Below are positions 1-8,075 of a stretch of DNA of 64,000 nt, one piece after another. Position numbers and translations under genes: made by a program. The notes beneath the pieces were generated by a model that was not told the origin of the DNA, searched no databases, and saw nothing but the letters and a program-made list of their open reading frames with translations. The stretch covers positions 620,001-684,000 of the forward strand of contig NZ_JACHIP010000001.1 in NCBI RefSeq assembly GCF_014203275.1, in the 5' to 3' direction. Source of the DNA: Granulicella aggregans (GTDB lineage: Bacteria > Acidobacteriota > Terriglobia > Terriglobales > Acidobacteriaceae). Each line of letters starts with the position of its first letter. The first letter of the stretch is position 1.

Positions 1-363
1 AAGTTGCCGCCAGATGCAGTCACGCCTGCTAAGGTTCGCGTCAAAAAATCTGAAGGCACGGGCATGGAGATCGACTGGCGCGACGGCCACACCAGCACAT
101 GGAGCTTCCTCTGGTTGAGGCATGGCTGCCCCTGCGCCACCTGCCACGAAGAGCGCGACGCCGCCGGCCGGGCCCCGGGAATTCCCAAGCCCAAACCGCA
201 GACTTTGCTGCCCATGTACGAAGCGCCGATCAAGCCGCTCGAAGTTTCTCCAGTAGGCAAATATGCTCTTCGCTTCAAGTGGAGCGACGGCCACGAGAGC
301 GGCATCTACTCGTGGGAGTACCTGCGGCGGCAGTGCCAGTGTGCCGTCTGTACGGCTAAATGA
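1..363 (+). CDS. DUF971 domain protein (5' end at or beyond window edge)
   Basis: A protein of about 120 residues carrying the DUF971 / gamma-butyrobetaine hydroxylase N-terminal-like fold. The sequence shows two WxDGH-type elements (IDWRDGH near residue 23 and KWSDGHESG near residue 92) and two paired-cysteine motifs (CPCATC and CQCAVC), which in this family form a small zinc-binding module. The reading frame is open to the first base, so the start may be the TTG at position 4 or lie upstream. An in-frame ATG at 64 would cut into the conserved part and is unlikely. DUF971 proteins are often found near iron-sulfur or Mrp/ApbC genes, but the exact role is unknown. Family call is firm; function is not. 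Confidence 0.8.
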   Translation, partial: KLPPDAVTPAKVRVKKSEGTGMEIDWRDGHTSTWSFLWLRHGCPCATCHEERDAAGRAPGIPKPKPQTLLPMYEAPIKPLEVSPVGKYALRFKWSDGHESGIYSWEYLRRQCQCAVCTAK

Positions 364-421
364 AGTTGTAGGTTTTACGTAAACTTACAGCGTACAACCT
401 CCACCAAAGGGCCTCCGTTAC

Positions 422-1228
422 ATGCAAATCCTCGAACAATCCGAAGAACTACAGACGCTCGCCGAACGCCTGCGCCCGCTTTACACGCGGCTTGCGAACC
501 ATCCGCTCTACGCGAGCTTCGAGATGGTCGAAGACCTCCACATCTTCATGGAGTCGCACGTCTTCGCCGTATGGGATTTCATGTCGCTGCTGAAGACGTT
601 GCAGCGTGGCCTTACCTGCATCGATGTACCCTGGGTCCCAAGCCGCTTCCCTACCAGCCGCCGGCTCGTGAATGAGATCGTCCTCGGCGAAGAGAGCGAC
701 ATCTACGGCACACGCCCCATCAGCCACTTCGAGCTATACATCCACGCGATGAAGGAGTGCGGTGCCTGCACGCTGGCTATCGAAAGCCTGCTGATTCATC
801 TCCGCGACGGTTCGGACTGGGCGACTGCGCTCGCGCGCAGCTCCGCGCCGGAAGCGGCTCAGCGCTTCGTTCAGACGACGTTTGGCATCATCGAGCGTGG
901 CAGGCTGCACGAGGTCGCCGCAGCCTTTACATTCGGCCGCGAAGACCTTATACCGGATATGTTTCGCGGCTTCATCCGCGACCAGGACGAGCGTCTCTCT
1001 GGCAAGTTGGCGACGCTGCGCTGGTACCTCGATCGGCATATTGAAGTAGACGGCGAGGACCACGGGCCCATGGCACTGCAGATGGTCAGCGAGTTGTGCG
1101 GCAGCGACAGCAAGAAGTGGAAAGAAGCCACCGAGGCAGCGGAGATCGCCCTGCTTGCGCGCATCGCGCTGTGGGACAGCATTGCGGCAAGCCTGCACGA
1201 AACGCCAGTAAAGATGCTGGTCAATTAA
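422..1228 (+). CDS. DUF3050 family protein (heme-oxygenase-like fold)
   Basis: A 268-residue protein whose N-terminal half matches the DUF3050 pattern: an alpha-helical start, then ENHVFAVWDFMSLLK-like text (HVFAVWDFMSLLKTLQRG) and a VPWVP segment followed by LVNEIVLGEESD. DUF3050 proteins are thought to adopt an all-helical heme-oxygenase-like fold; no reaction is established. It starts 58 bases after the DUF971 gene on the same strand, with no clear Shine-Dalgarno sequence next to ATG 422. The 3' side carries a long inverted repeat (1242-1293). Seen: family-like motifs. Inferred: iron or cofactor-linked helical protein, unknown function. Confidence 0.75.
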   Translation: MQILEQSEELQTLAERLRPLYTRLANHPLYASFEMVEDLHIFMESHVFAVWDFMSLLKTLQRGLTCIDVPWVPSRFPTSRRLVNEIVLGEESDIYGTRPISHFELYIHAMKECGACTLAIESLLIHLRDGSDWATALARSSAPEAAQRFVQTTFGIIERGRLHEVAAAFTFGREDLIPDMFRGFIRDQDERLSGKLATLRWYLDRHIEVDGEDHGPMALQMVSELCGSDSKKWKEATEAAEIALLARIALWDSIAASLHETPVKMLVN

Positions 1229-1241
1229 GTTTTCGAAAATC

Positions 1242-1293
1242 GAACTTCCATCACGAAGAACCTCCGCTTTAGCATTCCGCGTGATGGAAGTTC
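1242..1293. terminator. 14-bp perfect inverted repeat, probable bidirectional terminator
   Basis: GAACTTCCATCACG at 1242-1255 is matched exactly by its reverse complement at 1280-1293, with a 24-nt loop. It lies between two convergent genes (stops at 1228 and 1308). There is no T-run, so a simple intrinsic terminator is not assured. Confidence 0.45.
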
Positions 1294-1307
1294 AGGGGAA
1301 GAACGTC

Positions 1308-1646
1308 TTAGTGGATGCTGAGTGTCGCTCCGTCGAGGTATGAAGCGACCTCCGCGATCACGCTGCCAGCGGTGAGCTTTGGCGTTGCAGTGTTCGCGAG
1401 CACTTTGGTGCCTGCAGGCAGCTTCAGCGAAAGCGTGGCGCCGGACTGCACCTTCATGATGTTGTCGCCGACTTTGAGTTCAAGCTGCGATCCCGAGTCG
1501 TTGCGGAAGCTGATCTTTACCATCTTGCCATTGGTGAATACGGCATGGACAGGCGAGGAGATGCTGGTGGGTGCCGCGTAAACGGCAGTGGTGGAGATGA
1601 GCGCAAGGGCAGCGACGGACGTAGCGAGAATCTGGCGAAGGTGCAT
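1308..1646 (-). CDS. Small secreted hypothetical protein
   Basis: A 112-residue protein with a clear signal peptide (MHLRQILATSVAALALI... ending TTAVYA before APTS). The mature part is about 90 residues, beta-rich by appearance, with repeated short stretches such as ISFRNDSGSQLELKVG and KLPAGTKVLAN. I do not recognise a family. The frame is open further upstream to 1703, but the ATG at 1646 starts directly on the signal peptide and is preferred. It converges on the DUF3050 gene. Its upstream side is the AT-rich 380-bp gap that precedes the helicase. Role unknown; probably a small periplasmic or surface protein. Confidence 0.65.
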   Translation of the reverse strand: MHLRQILATSVAALALISTTAVYAAPTSISSPVHAVFTNGKMVKISFRNDSGSQLELKVGDNIMKVQSGATLSLKLPAGTKVLANTATPKLTAGSVIAEVASYLDGATLSIH

Positions 1647-2026
1647 AGTGGCTCCGGTCCCTGTAGGGACATTTCGTTCAAGTTCGGCGGGCCACTCTGC
1701 CATGGTTCAGAGGGCGGGTCGTGAGGTGAACTACGCAGATAGACGCGAATAGGTTCCGCTCGTTTCTATAAAAAATTGAGATTCAATCCTTATTAATCTG
1801 AGAGATAAGTGATTCGCGAAAATGGACATTTTGGACACTGGAATTTCTATAAATGGACACTCGATAAGTCCCAAGTCGGTTGAGTGTTTACCACTGTGAG
1901 TCAGACACGAATCGTTCCATCACGTTGCGTGTGATCTTTCGCGCGGATTGAAGCGAGAGCCAAGCACGGAGACCGGTGGAACGACAAATTAGGTCTCCAG
2001 CTAAAATAGGTATTGGAGTTCCACAC
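1647..2026. other. AT-rich intergenic region with TGGACA repeats
   Basis: This 380-bp gap is visibly AT-rich against a GC-rich background. It holds ATTGA/TCAAT as a small palindrome (1775-1787), TTTCTATAAA twice (from about 1763 and 1844), and three TGGACA hexamers at 1823, 1832 and 1854. The tandem TGGACA pattern resembles multi-repeat ends of IS21-type elements, but no transposase is present. No gene is seen. Promoters for both flanking divergent genes must lie here; I cannot assign them reliably. Confidence 0.4.
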
Positions 2027-4831
2027 TTGTCTCACCTTCTCGAAAATATGAACCCGCAGCAGCAGGAGGGCATCCGCTCCGTGGATGGCCCGGTGCTCCT
2101 GCTCGCCGGCGCGGGCAGCGGCAAGACCCGCGTCGTCACGCATCGCATCGCTTACCTTATCGAGGAGCGCGGCGTGCCTGCAGATGCCATCCTCGCCGTC
2201 ACCTTCACCAACAAGGCGGCGAAGGAGATGTCCGAGCGCGTCGACAAAATCCTCGGGCACAGTTCGCTCGCGAAGCCCACGCTGGCAACCTTTCATAGCT
2301 TCTGCGTGCGTGTGCTGCGCCGGGATATCGAAGCGCTACGAACGAATGGTGTTGGACTCACACGGACCTTCGCCATCTATGATGAGACCGATCAACAGGC
2401 GGTCGTGAAGCAGGCATTAAAACGCCTCGGCATTGACGACAAGCAATTGAAGCCGCGCGTGGCGCTTGGTCGCATATCGTGGGCGAAGAACCACATGATC
2501 GACCCGCAGGAGTACTTCCTCGCCAGCACCAACCCGCTGGAAGAGAAGATCGCGCACATCTTCGAGATCTATAAGAAAGAGTTGTTCAAGGCCAATGCGC
2601 TGGACTTCGACGACCTTCTGCTCGAGACCGTGCGGCTGCTCAAGTCGTCCAGCGAGGTCCGCGAGCGGTACAACCGCAAGTATCGCTACGTCATGATCGA
2701 CGAGTACCAGGACACCAACCGTCCGCAGTACGAGTTGATGAAGCTGCTTGCGGGATCGCACCACAACATCTGCGTCGTCGGCGATGAAGACCAGTCCATC
2801 TATAGCTGGCGCGGCGCGGACATCAAGAACATCCTCGACTTCGAAAAGGACTTTCCCAACTCGAAGACCATCCGGCTTGAACAGAACTACCGCTCAACGC
2901 AGATCATCCTCGAAGGCGCTTCGGCGGTGGTCGCGCAGAACACGCAGCGCAAGGGCAAGAATCTTTGGACCGCACGCGAGGGCGGGTCGATGATCGGGTA
3001 CTACGAGGCACCCGATGGTGAGAACGAAGCCCTCTTCATCGCGGATCGCATCAATACGTATCTGAAGGCGTCCGGCAATCTGGAAGAGCCACCACGCTGC
3101 GCCGTGCTCTACCGCACTAACTCACAGTCGCGACTGGTCGAAGAGGCGCTTCGCCGCTATCAAGTCCAGTACCACATGGTCGGCGGCTTCAGCTTCTACG
3201 ATCGCGCCGAGGTCAAAGACATCCTCAGCTACATGAAGCTGGTGCAGAACACGAACGACTCCATCGCGCTGGGCCGCGTCGTGAACTCGCCGCCACGCGG
3301 CATCGGCAAGACGACCATGGAGACGCTCGAACGCATGGCGCTGACCACTGGCATCAGCACCTGGGACGCGATTGGCCGCGCTATCGAAGATCGCCTGCTG
3401 CCTGCCCGCGCGCTCACCGCGTTGGCGGGATTCAAACGCCTAATCGACGATGCCCGCGCCATGCTGGGTGCAGACTTTGCCGCAAAGCTGACCGAGGATG
3501 TTGGAGGTTTGGCTGCGGAAGACGGAGACACCGGCTTCGATCCGTCCGCCTTCGAAGCAGCAGCACCAGCGGAAGAAGAGGACGACTTCCCTCCCGTCGA
3601 GGGCAACGGCTCGGACACCTCCTTCGATACCAGCTTCAACTTTGGCTTCGACTTCGGCCCCAGCGAAGAGGTCTCGACCATCGCCGCAGAGAATGCGACG
3701 GCACCGGTTACAGATGTCGATGCCGCGTCGTTCAACCCCTTCGCTCCGGTCGTACTCAAGGCAAACGCTCCGACGTTGAAGCGCAGCGCCGCCGATAACA
3801 AACCTGCCTCCGCGCAGGATCGCGCCGCCGAGCGCATCATGTCGGACGAAAAGCCTGCCTTCCGTGCTCCGGGCGATCCAGCAACGCTACCGGAGCTGAT
3901 CAAGTTCCTCAATGACCGCAGCGGCTACATCCGCGCGCTCGAAGAAGAGGCCACGCCCGAGAGCTTCTCCCGCATAGAGAATCTGAAGGAACTCGCTAAC
4001 GCCGCGCAGGACGCGCAAGAGCGTGGCGAGACGCTGCATGAGTTCCTCGACCACGCCGCCCTCGTCTCAGACGCTGACAGCTACTCCGCGGAGGCCCGCG
4101 TCACGCTGATGACGCTGCACGCCGCCAAGGGGCTCGAGTTCCCACTCGTCTTCCTTACCGGCATGGAAGAGGGCCTCTTTCCGCACTCCCGCACCTTCAC
4201 CGACCCCGTCGGCCTAGAAGAAGAACGCCGCCTCTGCTACGTCGGCATGACTCGCGCCATGGACACCCTCGTGATGACGCGCGCCCGCTATCGTCGCCGC
4301 TACGGCAGCGACATGCCGGAGGCTAGCGTGCCGTCACGCTTCCTCGAAGAGGTTCCGCAGCGGCTGGTCGAAGACCTCGGCAGCCCCGGTCAGAGGCCGA
4401 GTTTCAACTCCGGCTATGGCAACTCCTACGGGAATCGTCCCGGCAGCGGCTCAGGAGGTCACGAGAACGGCGAGCGCCACTACAGCTACGAAGACGAAGA
4501 CCAGAGCGGTAGCCGCAGTCGTCCGGCCGCAACCTCAACCCGGGCTGGCGGCAGTTCCATGGACAACATTGCCAACTTCTTCGCCGCCCGAGGCCAATCC
4601 GTACCCAGCTTCAAGGCTGGCCAGAAGTTCTCCCGCCCCAAGCTCGATGTCCCCGCACCCACAGGAAAGACCGGCCTACAGCAGGGAGTACGCGTTCGCC
4701 ACCCCAAATACGGCGAAGGAATGGTCTTTCGCCGCGAAGGGGATGGGGATGACGCCAAGATTACAGTACAATTTCAACAGCACGGCGTGAAGAAGCTGGT
4801 GGAGAAGTTTGCCCAGCTCGAACGGCTTTAG
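2027..4831 (+). CDS. pcrA: ATP-dependent DNA helicase PcrA/UvrD (SF1A)
   Basis: A 934-residue superfamily 1A 3'-5' helicase used in nucleotide excision repair and replication restart. It has MNPQQQEGI (Q-motif), Walker A GAGSGKTR, motif Ia FTNKAAKEM, Walker B IDEYQDTN, GDEDQSIYSWRGAD, QNYRS, TLHAAKGLEF and VGMTRA. The C-terminal tail carries the KxGxxVRHPKYGEGMV module typical of PcrA. I place the start at TTG 2027, which sits 8 nt after GGAG (2015-2018) and gives the usual MSHLLENMN; the frame is open further upstream without such a site. The protein is about 200 residues longer than usual: roughly residues 490-640 are an acidic, low-complexity insert (EEEDDFPP, FNFGFDFGPSEE) within the 2B region. 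Confidence 0.93.
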   Translation: MSHLLENMNPQQQEGIRSVDGPVLLLAGAGSGKTRVVTHRIAYLIEERGVPADAILAVTFTNKAAKEMSERVDKILGHSSLAKPTLATFHSFCVRVLRRDIEALRTNGVGLTRTFAIYDETDQQAVVKQALKRLGIDDKQLKPRVALGRISWAKNHMIDPQEYFLASTNPLEEKIAHIFEIYKKELFKANALDFDDLLLETVRLLKSSSEVRERYNRKYRYVMIDEYQDTNRPQYELMKLLAGSHHNICVVGDEDQSIYSWRGADIKNILDFEKDFPNSKTIRLEQNYRSTQIILEGASAVVAQNTQRKGKNLWTAREGGSMIGYYEAPDGENEALFIADRINTYLKASGNLEEPPRCAVLYRTNSQSRLVEEALRRYQVQYHMVGGFSFYDRAEVKDILSYMKLVQNTNDSIALGRVVNSPPRGIGKTTMETLERMALTTGISTWDAIGRAIEDRLLPARALTALAGFKRLIDDARAMLGADFAAKLTEDVGGLAAEDGDTGFDPSAFEAAAPAEEEDDFPPVEGNGSDTSFDTSFNFGFDFGPSEEVSTIAAENATAPVTDVDAASFNPFAPVVLKANAPTLKRSAADNKPASAQDRAAERIMSDEKPAFRAPGDPATLPELIKFLNDRSGYIRALEEEATPESFSRIENLKELANAAQDAQERGETLHEFLDHAALVSDADSYSAEARVTLMTLHAAKGLEFPLVFLTGMEEGLFPHSRTFTDPVGLEEERRLCYVGMTRAMDTLVMTRARYRRRYGSDMPEASVPSRFLEEVPQRLVEDLGSPGQRPSFNSGYGNSYGNRPGSGSGGHENGERHYSYEDEDQSGSRSRPAATSTRAGGSSMDNIANFFAARGQSVPSFKAGQKFSRPKLDVPAPTGKTGLQQGVRVRHPKYGEGMVFRREGDGDDAKITVQFQQHGVKKLVEKFAQLERL

Positions 4832-4905
4832 CCCTTCGCTCGCCAGCGACCATTCCGGACACAAATCCGAAATACTTCAAGAGAGATAAAGAGACCCGAA
4901 CCTTC

Positions 4906-5061
4906 ATGGCGAACACCAAGGCAATTACCGACACACTCGAGCGCAAGAAGATCAAGCGCGCAGCACGCAAGGCAGCACCAGCCAAGGGTCCCCGCGCCGG
5001 AGCTCGCGGCGAGAGCAAGCAGAAGCTCAAGAAGGCATCGCGCGGTAAGAGCAAGCGGTAG
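4906..5061 (+). CDS. 51-residue very basic Lys/Arg/Ala-rich protein
   Basis: A short gene of 51 codons starting at ATG 4906. The protein begins MANTKAITDTLERKKIKRAARKA and continues as a tail rich in Lys, Arg, Ala and Gly (about 37 percent Lys+Arg), resembling histone-H1-like or ribosome-associated small proteins. Nothing acidic or hydrophobic follows the first 12 residues. It begins 74 bases after pcrA on the same strand and is followed 22 bases later by a strong hairpin (5084-5116), so it forms a neat gene-terminator unit. No SD stronger than AGAGA is seen. Binding to DNA or RNA is inferred from composition only; I do not recognise a named family. Confidence 0.6.
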   Translation: MANTKAITDTLERKKIKRAARKAAPAKGPRAGARGESKQKLKKASRGKSKR

Positions 5062-5083
5062 TCGCCCTTGAATTGTTGAGAAC

Positions 5084-5116
5084 AGCGACGGCCTTCTACT
5101 TCAGAAGGCCGTCGCT
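5084..5116 (+). terminator. Strong 14-bp hairpin after the small basic gene
   Basis: AGCGACGGCCTTCT (5084-5097) pairs perfectly with AGAAGGCCGTCGCT (5103-5116) around a 5-nt ACTTC loop. There is no T-run behind it, so it may stall or protect the transcript rather than act as a textbook intrinsic terminator. Confidence 0.6.
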
Positions 5117-5141
5117 ATGTTGAACCGCAGAGGTAAATCCC

Positions 5142-5726
5142 TTGGCGTTCCGGACCGCAACGGTGCTTCTCGCGTTTATAGGAGCAATCGGTGCGTCGGC
5201 GCAAAGTTCCATCTGGCAAAACGTTCCCACAAATCTCGACCGCTCCGGCAGCACCCCTGCCACTCTGACTCCCAGGCAGATGACCGCAGTTCGTGCCGCC
5301 TTGGCCGCGCGCTCTTCCCACCCTGGCGTGTGGGAGTGCGATGACGGGTCGTGGCTGGAGGATCTGCAGTTCTCTCGCGTCTCCGTTGCTCCTTACGCCG
5401 TTTTTCTCGTAGAGGCCGGTAGCGGCTGTGCGCGCAGCGGACAAGGCGCGAATGGAGCGATGTGGCTTGTGGCATTCAACGGAACTCACGCGCACGTCAT
5501 CGCCTCGCCTGACATCGGCCTCAATGGCTGGCTTTACAGCGTCGTACCACAATCGCATCACGGTCTTCACGACATCGTCCTCGGATGGCACATGAGCGCC
5601 TTCGAGGCTGGCCTGATTTACTTCGAATTCAACGGAGTAAGCTACAAGGCCGTGTCGAGCGCAACCCTCAAGAGCGAGGACAGCGGCAACGGCAAAATTA
5701 TTCCTTCCCCCAGACCGTCTAAGTAG
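5142..5726 (+). CDS. Secreted hypothetical protein
   Basis: A 194-residue protein from a TTG start at 5142, preceded by AGGT at about 9 nt. It has a signal peptide (MAFRTATVLLAFIGAIGASAQ). The mature chain has two cysteines in WECDDGSW and GSGCARSG and a beta-rich middle (APYAVFLVEA, GAMWLVAFNGTHAHVIAS). No family is recognised. It stands alone between the basic gene's hairpin and the permease. Likely periplasmic or extracellular; function unknown. Confidence 0.6.
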   Translation: MAFRTATVLLAFIGAIGASAQSSIWQNVPTNLDRSGSTPATLTPRQMTAVRAALAARSSHPGVWECDDGSWLEDLQFSRVSVAPYAVFLVEAGSGCARSGQGANGAMWLVAFNGTHAHVIASPDIGLNGWLYSVVPQSHHGLHDIVLGWHMSAFEAGLIYFEFNGVSYKAVSSATLKSEDSGNGKIIPSPRPSK

Positions 5727-5822
5727 TAGAGTTCTACCTATCTGCTACTGTTCAAAAGACCAAGACCGTCGCTCACGCGAGGTCTCGTCCGCTCGACCAA
5801 ATCAATTCAGAGGGACACGCCA

Positions 5823-7370
5823 CTGCCCCGCCAAATCTTTCGCACGAAGTCGATCGACAAGCTGATCTCTGAGTCGGAACGTCCGGAGAACGCCCTTACC
5901 AAGCACCTAGGCCCGGTTTCACTCACCGCCCTTGGCATCGGCGCGGTCATTGGCTCGGGCATCTTCACGGTCATCGGGACGGCCATCGGCGGCAATCCTT
6001 CTAAGATCGCCGACTGGAAGGGCTCGCCGATCATCGATCTGATTCTGCACCATGGGGCCGTTGCGGGACGCCCTGGCGCAGGTCCGGCGCTGGCCCTATC
6101 GCTGGTGCTTGTAGCGATCGTCTGCGGCCTTACCGGCCTCTGCTATGCGGAGCTCGCCAGCATGATTCCCATCGCTGGCTCCGCCTATACGTACACCTAT
6201 GCGACGCTCGGCGAGCTCATCGCCTGGATCATCGGCTGGGACCTCATCCTCGAGTACGCCTTTTCGAACATGAGCGTCAGCGTCGGCTTTGCCGCGCATA
6301 TCGTCGACCTGATGGACTGGCTCGGCATCCACCTCGACCCCAAGTGGCTGTCGCCTGCGTATCTTCCGCTGGGTCTGCAGGATCTCGCCGGTAAGGACAT
6401 CTTCGCTGCGGGTTGGCACTTCGGCTTCGACATTCCGGCGTTCATCATCGTCCTGCTGCTCACCGTGGTGCTCGTCCGGGGCATCCGCGAGTCAGCCCGC
6501 ACCAACAACATCATGGTGCTGGTCAAGATCACCGCCATCCTGCTGTTCATTGGCTTCGGACTGTCGTTCGTCCACCCGTCGAACTACCACCCCTTCTCGC
6601 CGAACGGCTTCTCCGGTGTGCTCGCTGGTGGATCGATCATCTTCTTCACCTACATCGGTTTCGACTCGGTATCGACTGCCAGCGAAGAGTGCAAGAATCC
6701 GCGCCGGGACGTTCCCATCGGCATCGTCGCCACGCTCATCGTGTGCACCATTCTCTACATCGGTGTAGCCGCCGTGCTAACCGGCATGGTGCCCTGGCAG
6801 ACGGTCGCTGGCGACGGCGCACCGGTGGTCAATGCACTCAAGCGACTCTCCCTCACGCCCGGCGGAGAACGCCTGCACTGGGTGCGGCTGATCGTGGTGC
6901 TGGGCGCACTCGTCGGCATGATCTCTTCGATCCTGGTGTTCCAGCTTGGCCAGGCCCGCGTCTGGTTCGCGATGTCGCGTGACAAGTTGCTGCCCGATGT
7001 CTTCTCCCGCATCCACCCCAAGTACCGTACGCCCGCGTTCGCCACCTGGGTCGCGGGAATCCTGGTCGCGATCCCTTCGGGCCTGTTCGACGTCGGCACC
7101 TTCGCCGAGATGTCGAACATCGGCACACTCTTCGCCTTCGTCCTCGTCTCGATCGGCGTTATTGTTCTGCGCGCCAAAGATCCCGCCCGTCACCGCGGCT
7201 TCCGCGTCCCCTTCGGTCCGCTCATCCCCATTCTCAGCACGCTCTTCTGCATCCTGCTGATGGCCGGCCTGCCCGCTATTACCTGGGTACGCTTCTTTGT
7301 GTGGCTTGTGATTGGCTTGCTTGTGTACTTCTTCTACAGCCGCAAACGGAGCGAGTTCTACGAAGGGTAG
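5823..7370 (+). CDS. APC-family cationic amino acid permease, CTG start
   Basis: A 515-residue inner-membrane amino acid transporter of the APC superfamily, cationic amino acid transporter (CAT/YfnA) type. Diagnostic segments are SLTALGIGAVIGSGIF (TM1), SFVHPSNYHPFSPNGFSGVL, GSIIFFTYIGFDSVSTASEE (TM6 region) and LLPDVFSRIHPKYRTP, with about 12 membrane helices. The conserved N-terminus and TM1 lie upstream of every ATG/GTG/TTG start: the frame reads PRQIFRTKSIDKLISESERPE from CTG 5823, with AGAGGGA at 5809-5815 giving good SD spacing. The first GTG in frame (6105) would delete TM1 and leave a non-functional carrier. So CTG is the likely start, with ATT 5805 as the alternative. Confidence 0.85.
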   Translation: MPRQIFRTKSIDKLISESERPENALTKHLGPVSLTALGIGAVIGSGIFTVIGTAIGGNPSKIADWKGSPIIDLILHHGAVAGRPGAGPALALSLVLVAIVCGLTGLCYAELASMIPIAGSAYTYTYATLGELIAWIIGWDLILEYAFSNMSVSVGFAAHIVDLMDWLGIHLDPKWLSPAYLPLGLQDLAGKDIFAAGWHFGFDIPAFIIVLLLTVVLVRGIRESARTNNIMVLVKITAILLFIGFGLSFVHPSNYHPFSPNGFSGVLAGGSIIFFTYIGFDSVSTASEECKNPRRDVPIGIVATLIVCTILYIGVAAVLTGMVPWQTVAGDGAPVVNALKRLSLTPGGERLHWVRLIVVLGALVGMISSILVFQLGQARVWFAMSRDKLLPDVFSRIHPKYRTPAFATWVAGILVAIPSGLFDVGTFAEMSNIGTLFAFVLVSIGVIVLRAKDPARHRGFRVPFGPLIPILSTLFCILLMAGLPAITWVRFFVWLVIGLLVYFFYSRKRSEFYEG

Positions 7371-7940
7371 CTACTCCTCGATGTAGCGCCTCACGGTAGG
7401 CGCGGGGTCGACACCGCTCTCCCCATTCGCTCCCGCGCCTGTCCGGAATCCCCAGTCGTCCTGAAGCACCAGTCCCTGCGGCTGTACGTCACCGTAGGCC
7501 GATACCGTACTTCCCTGCCCGACTACGATCCCCCCATGCCCGTAGATCGGCCCATGTTCCTGCGCGATTACGTCGCCTGGCAGGGCTTCAGTTCGCTGCA
7601 TCGGCGCCGACCACCCCTTGATGTTAATCTTCGGATCGGCCCACTCATGCGCGCTCGGGTCACGCGGAATCAACCCGAAATGCCCTCGCACGAACGGCCT
7701 CGGATGTCCCGAATCGACAATCCAGTCCGCCACCGCCTTGTTGCACTTATTGCTTCCGGGCCGATACCAGCCGTTCCACTTCGCCGCCTCGTAAGCTGTA
7801 TCGCCCTGATGTCGCAGCGCTATGACGGCAAGTGTCTCGGCGTTCGTCGGAGCATGCTTCCACATGAGCACAACGGTTCCCGCAGTAACCAGCAACACGA
7901 GAATCCCAACAGCGGCAGAAGTTCGTTTGCTCCGAACCAT
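7371..7940 (-). CDS. Membrane-anchored NlpC/P60- or CHAP-like hydrolase
   Basis: A 189-residue protein with an N-terminal anchor or signal (TSAAVGILVLLVTAGTVVLMW). The rest looks like a papain-fold amidase: Cys in GSNKCNKAVADW, a GDVIAQEH turn, and a His in GHGGIVVG followed by an aromatic strand (VLQDDWGFR). This Cys...His order is the NlpC/P60 or CHAP arrangement used to cleave peptidoglycan peptides. I start it at ATG 7940; a TTG six codons upstream is possible. It converges on the permease, the two stops abutting. Seen: Cys/His layout. Inferred: wall hydrolase. Confidence 0.55.
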   Translation of the reverse strand: MVRSKRTSAAVGILVLLVTAGTVVLMWKHAPTNAETLAVIALRHQGDTAYEAAKWNGWYRPGSNKCNKAVADWIVDSGHPRPFVRGHFGLIPRDPSAHEWADPKINIKGWSAPMQRTEALPGDVIAQEHGPIYGHGGIVVGQGSTVSAYGDVQPQGLVLQDDWGFRTGAGANGESGVDPAPTVRRYIEE

Positions 7941-8063
7941 CCCGAGATCGTACCCCAACTACTACCATTCGCTAGTGCCTAACCTTGAACGTCCGAGCAT
8001 CAAGGTTCCCGCATCCACCTTGCAAGATGCATTGCTGTCTGCTCCTTTCCGCGCCGAACCCAT

Positions 8064-8069
8064 TAGACT
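8064..8069 (+). promoter_or_regulatory. -10 box TAGACT, leaderless start for add
   Basis: TAGACT ends 6 nt before ATG 8076 and no Shine-Dalgarno sequence is present. This spacing puts transcription start at or next to the A of the start codon. No convincing -35 is seen. Confidence 0.45.
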
Positions 8070-8075
8070 AAGTTG

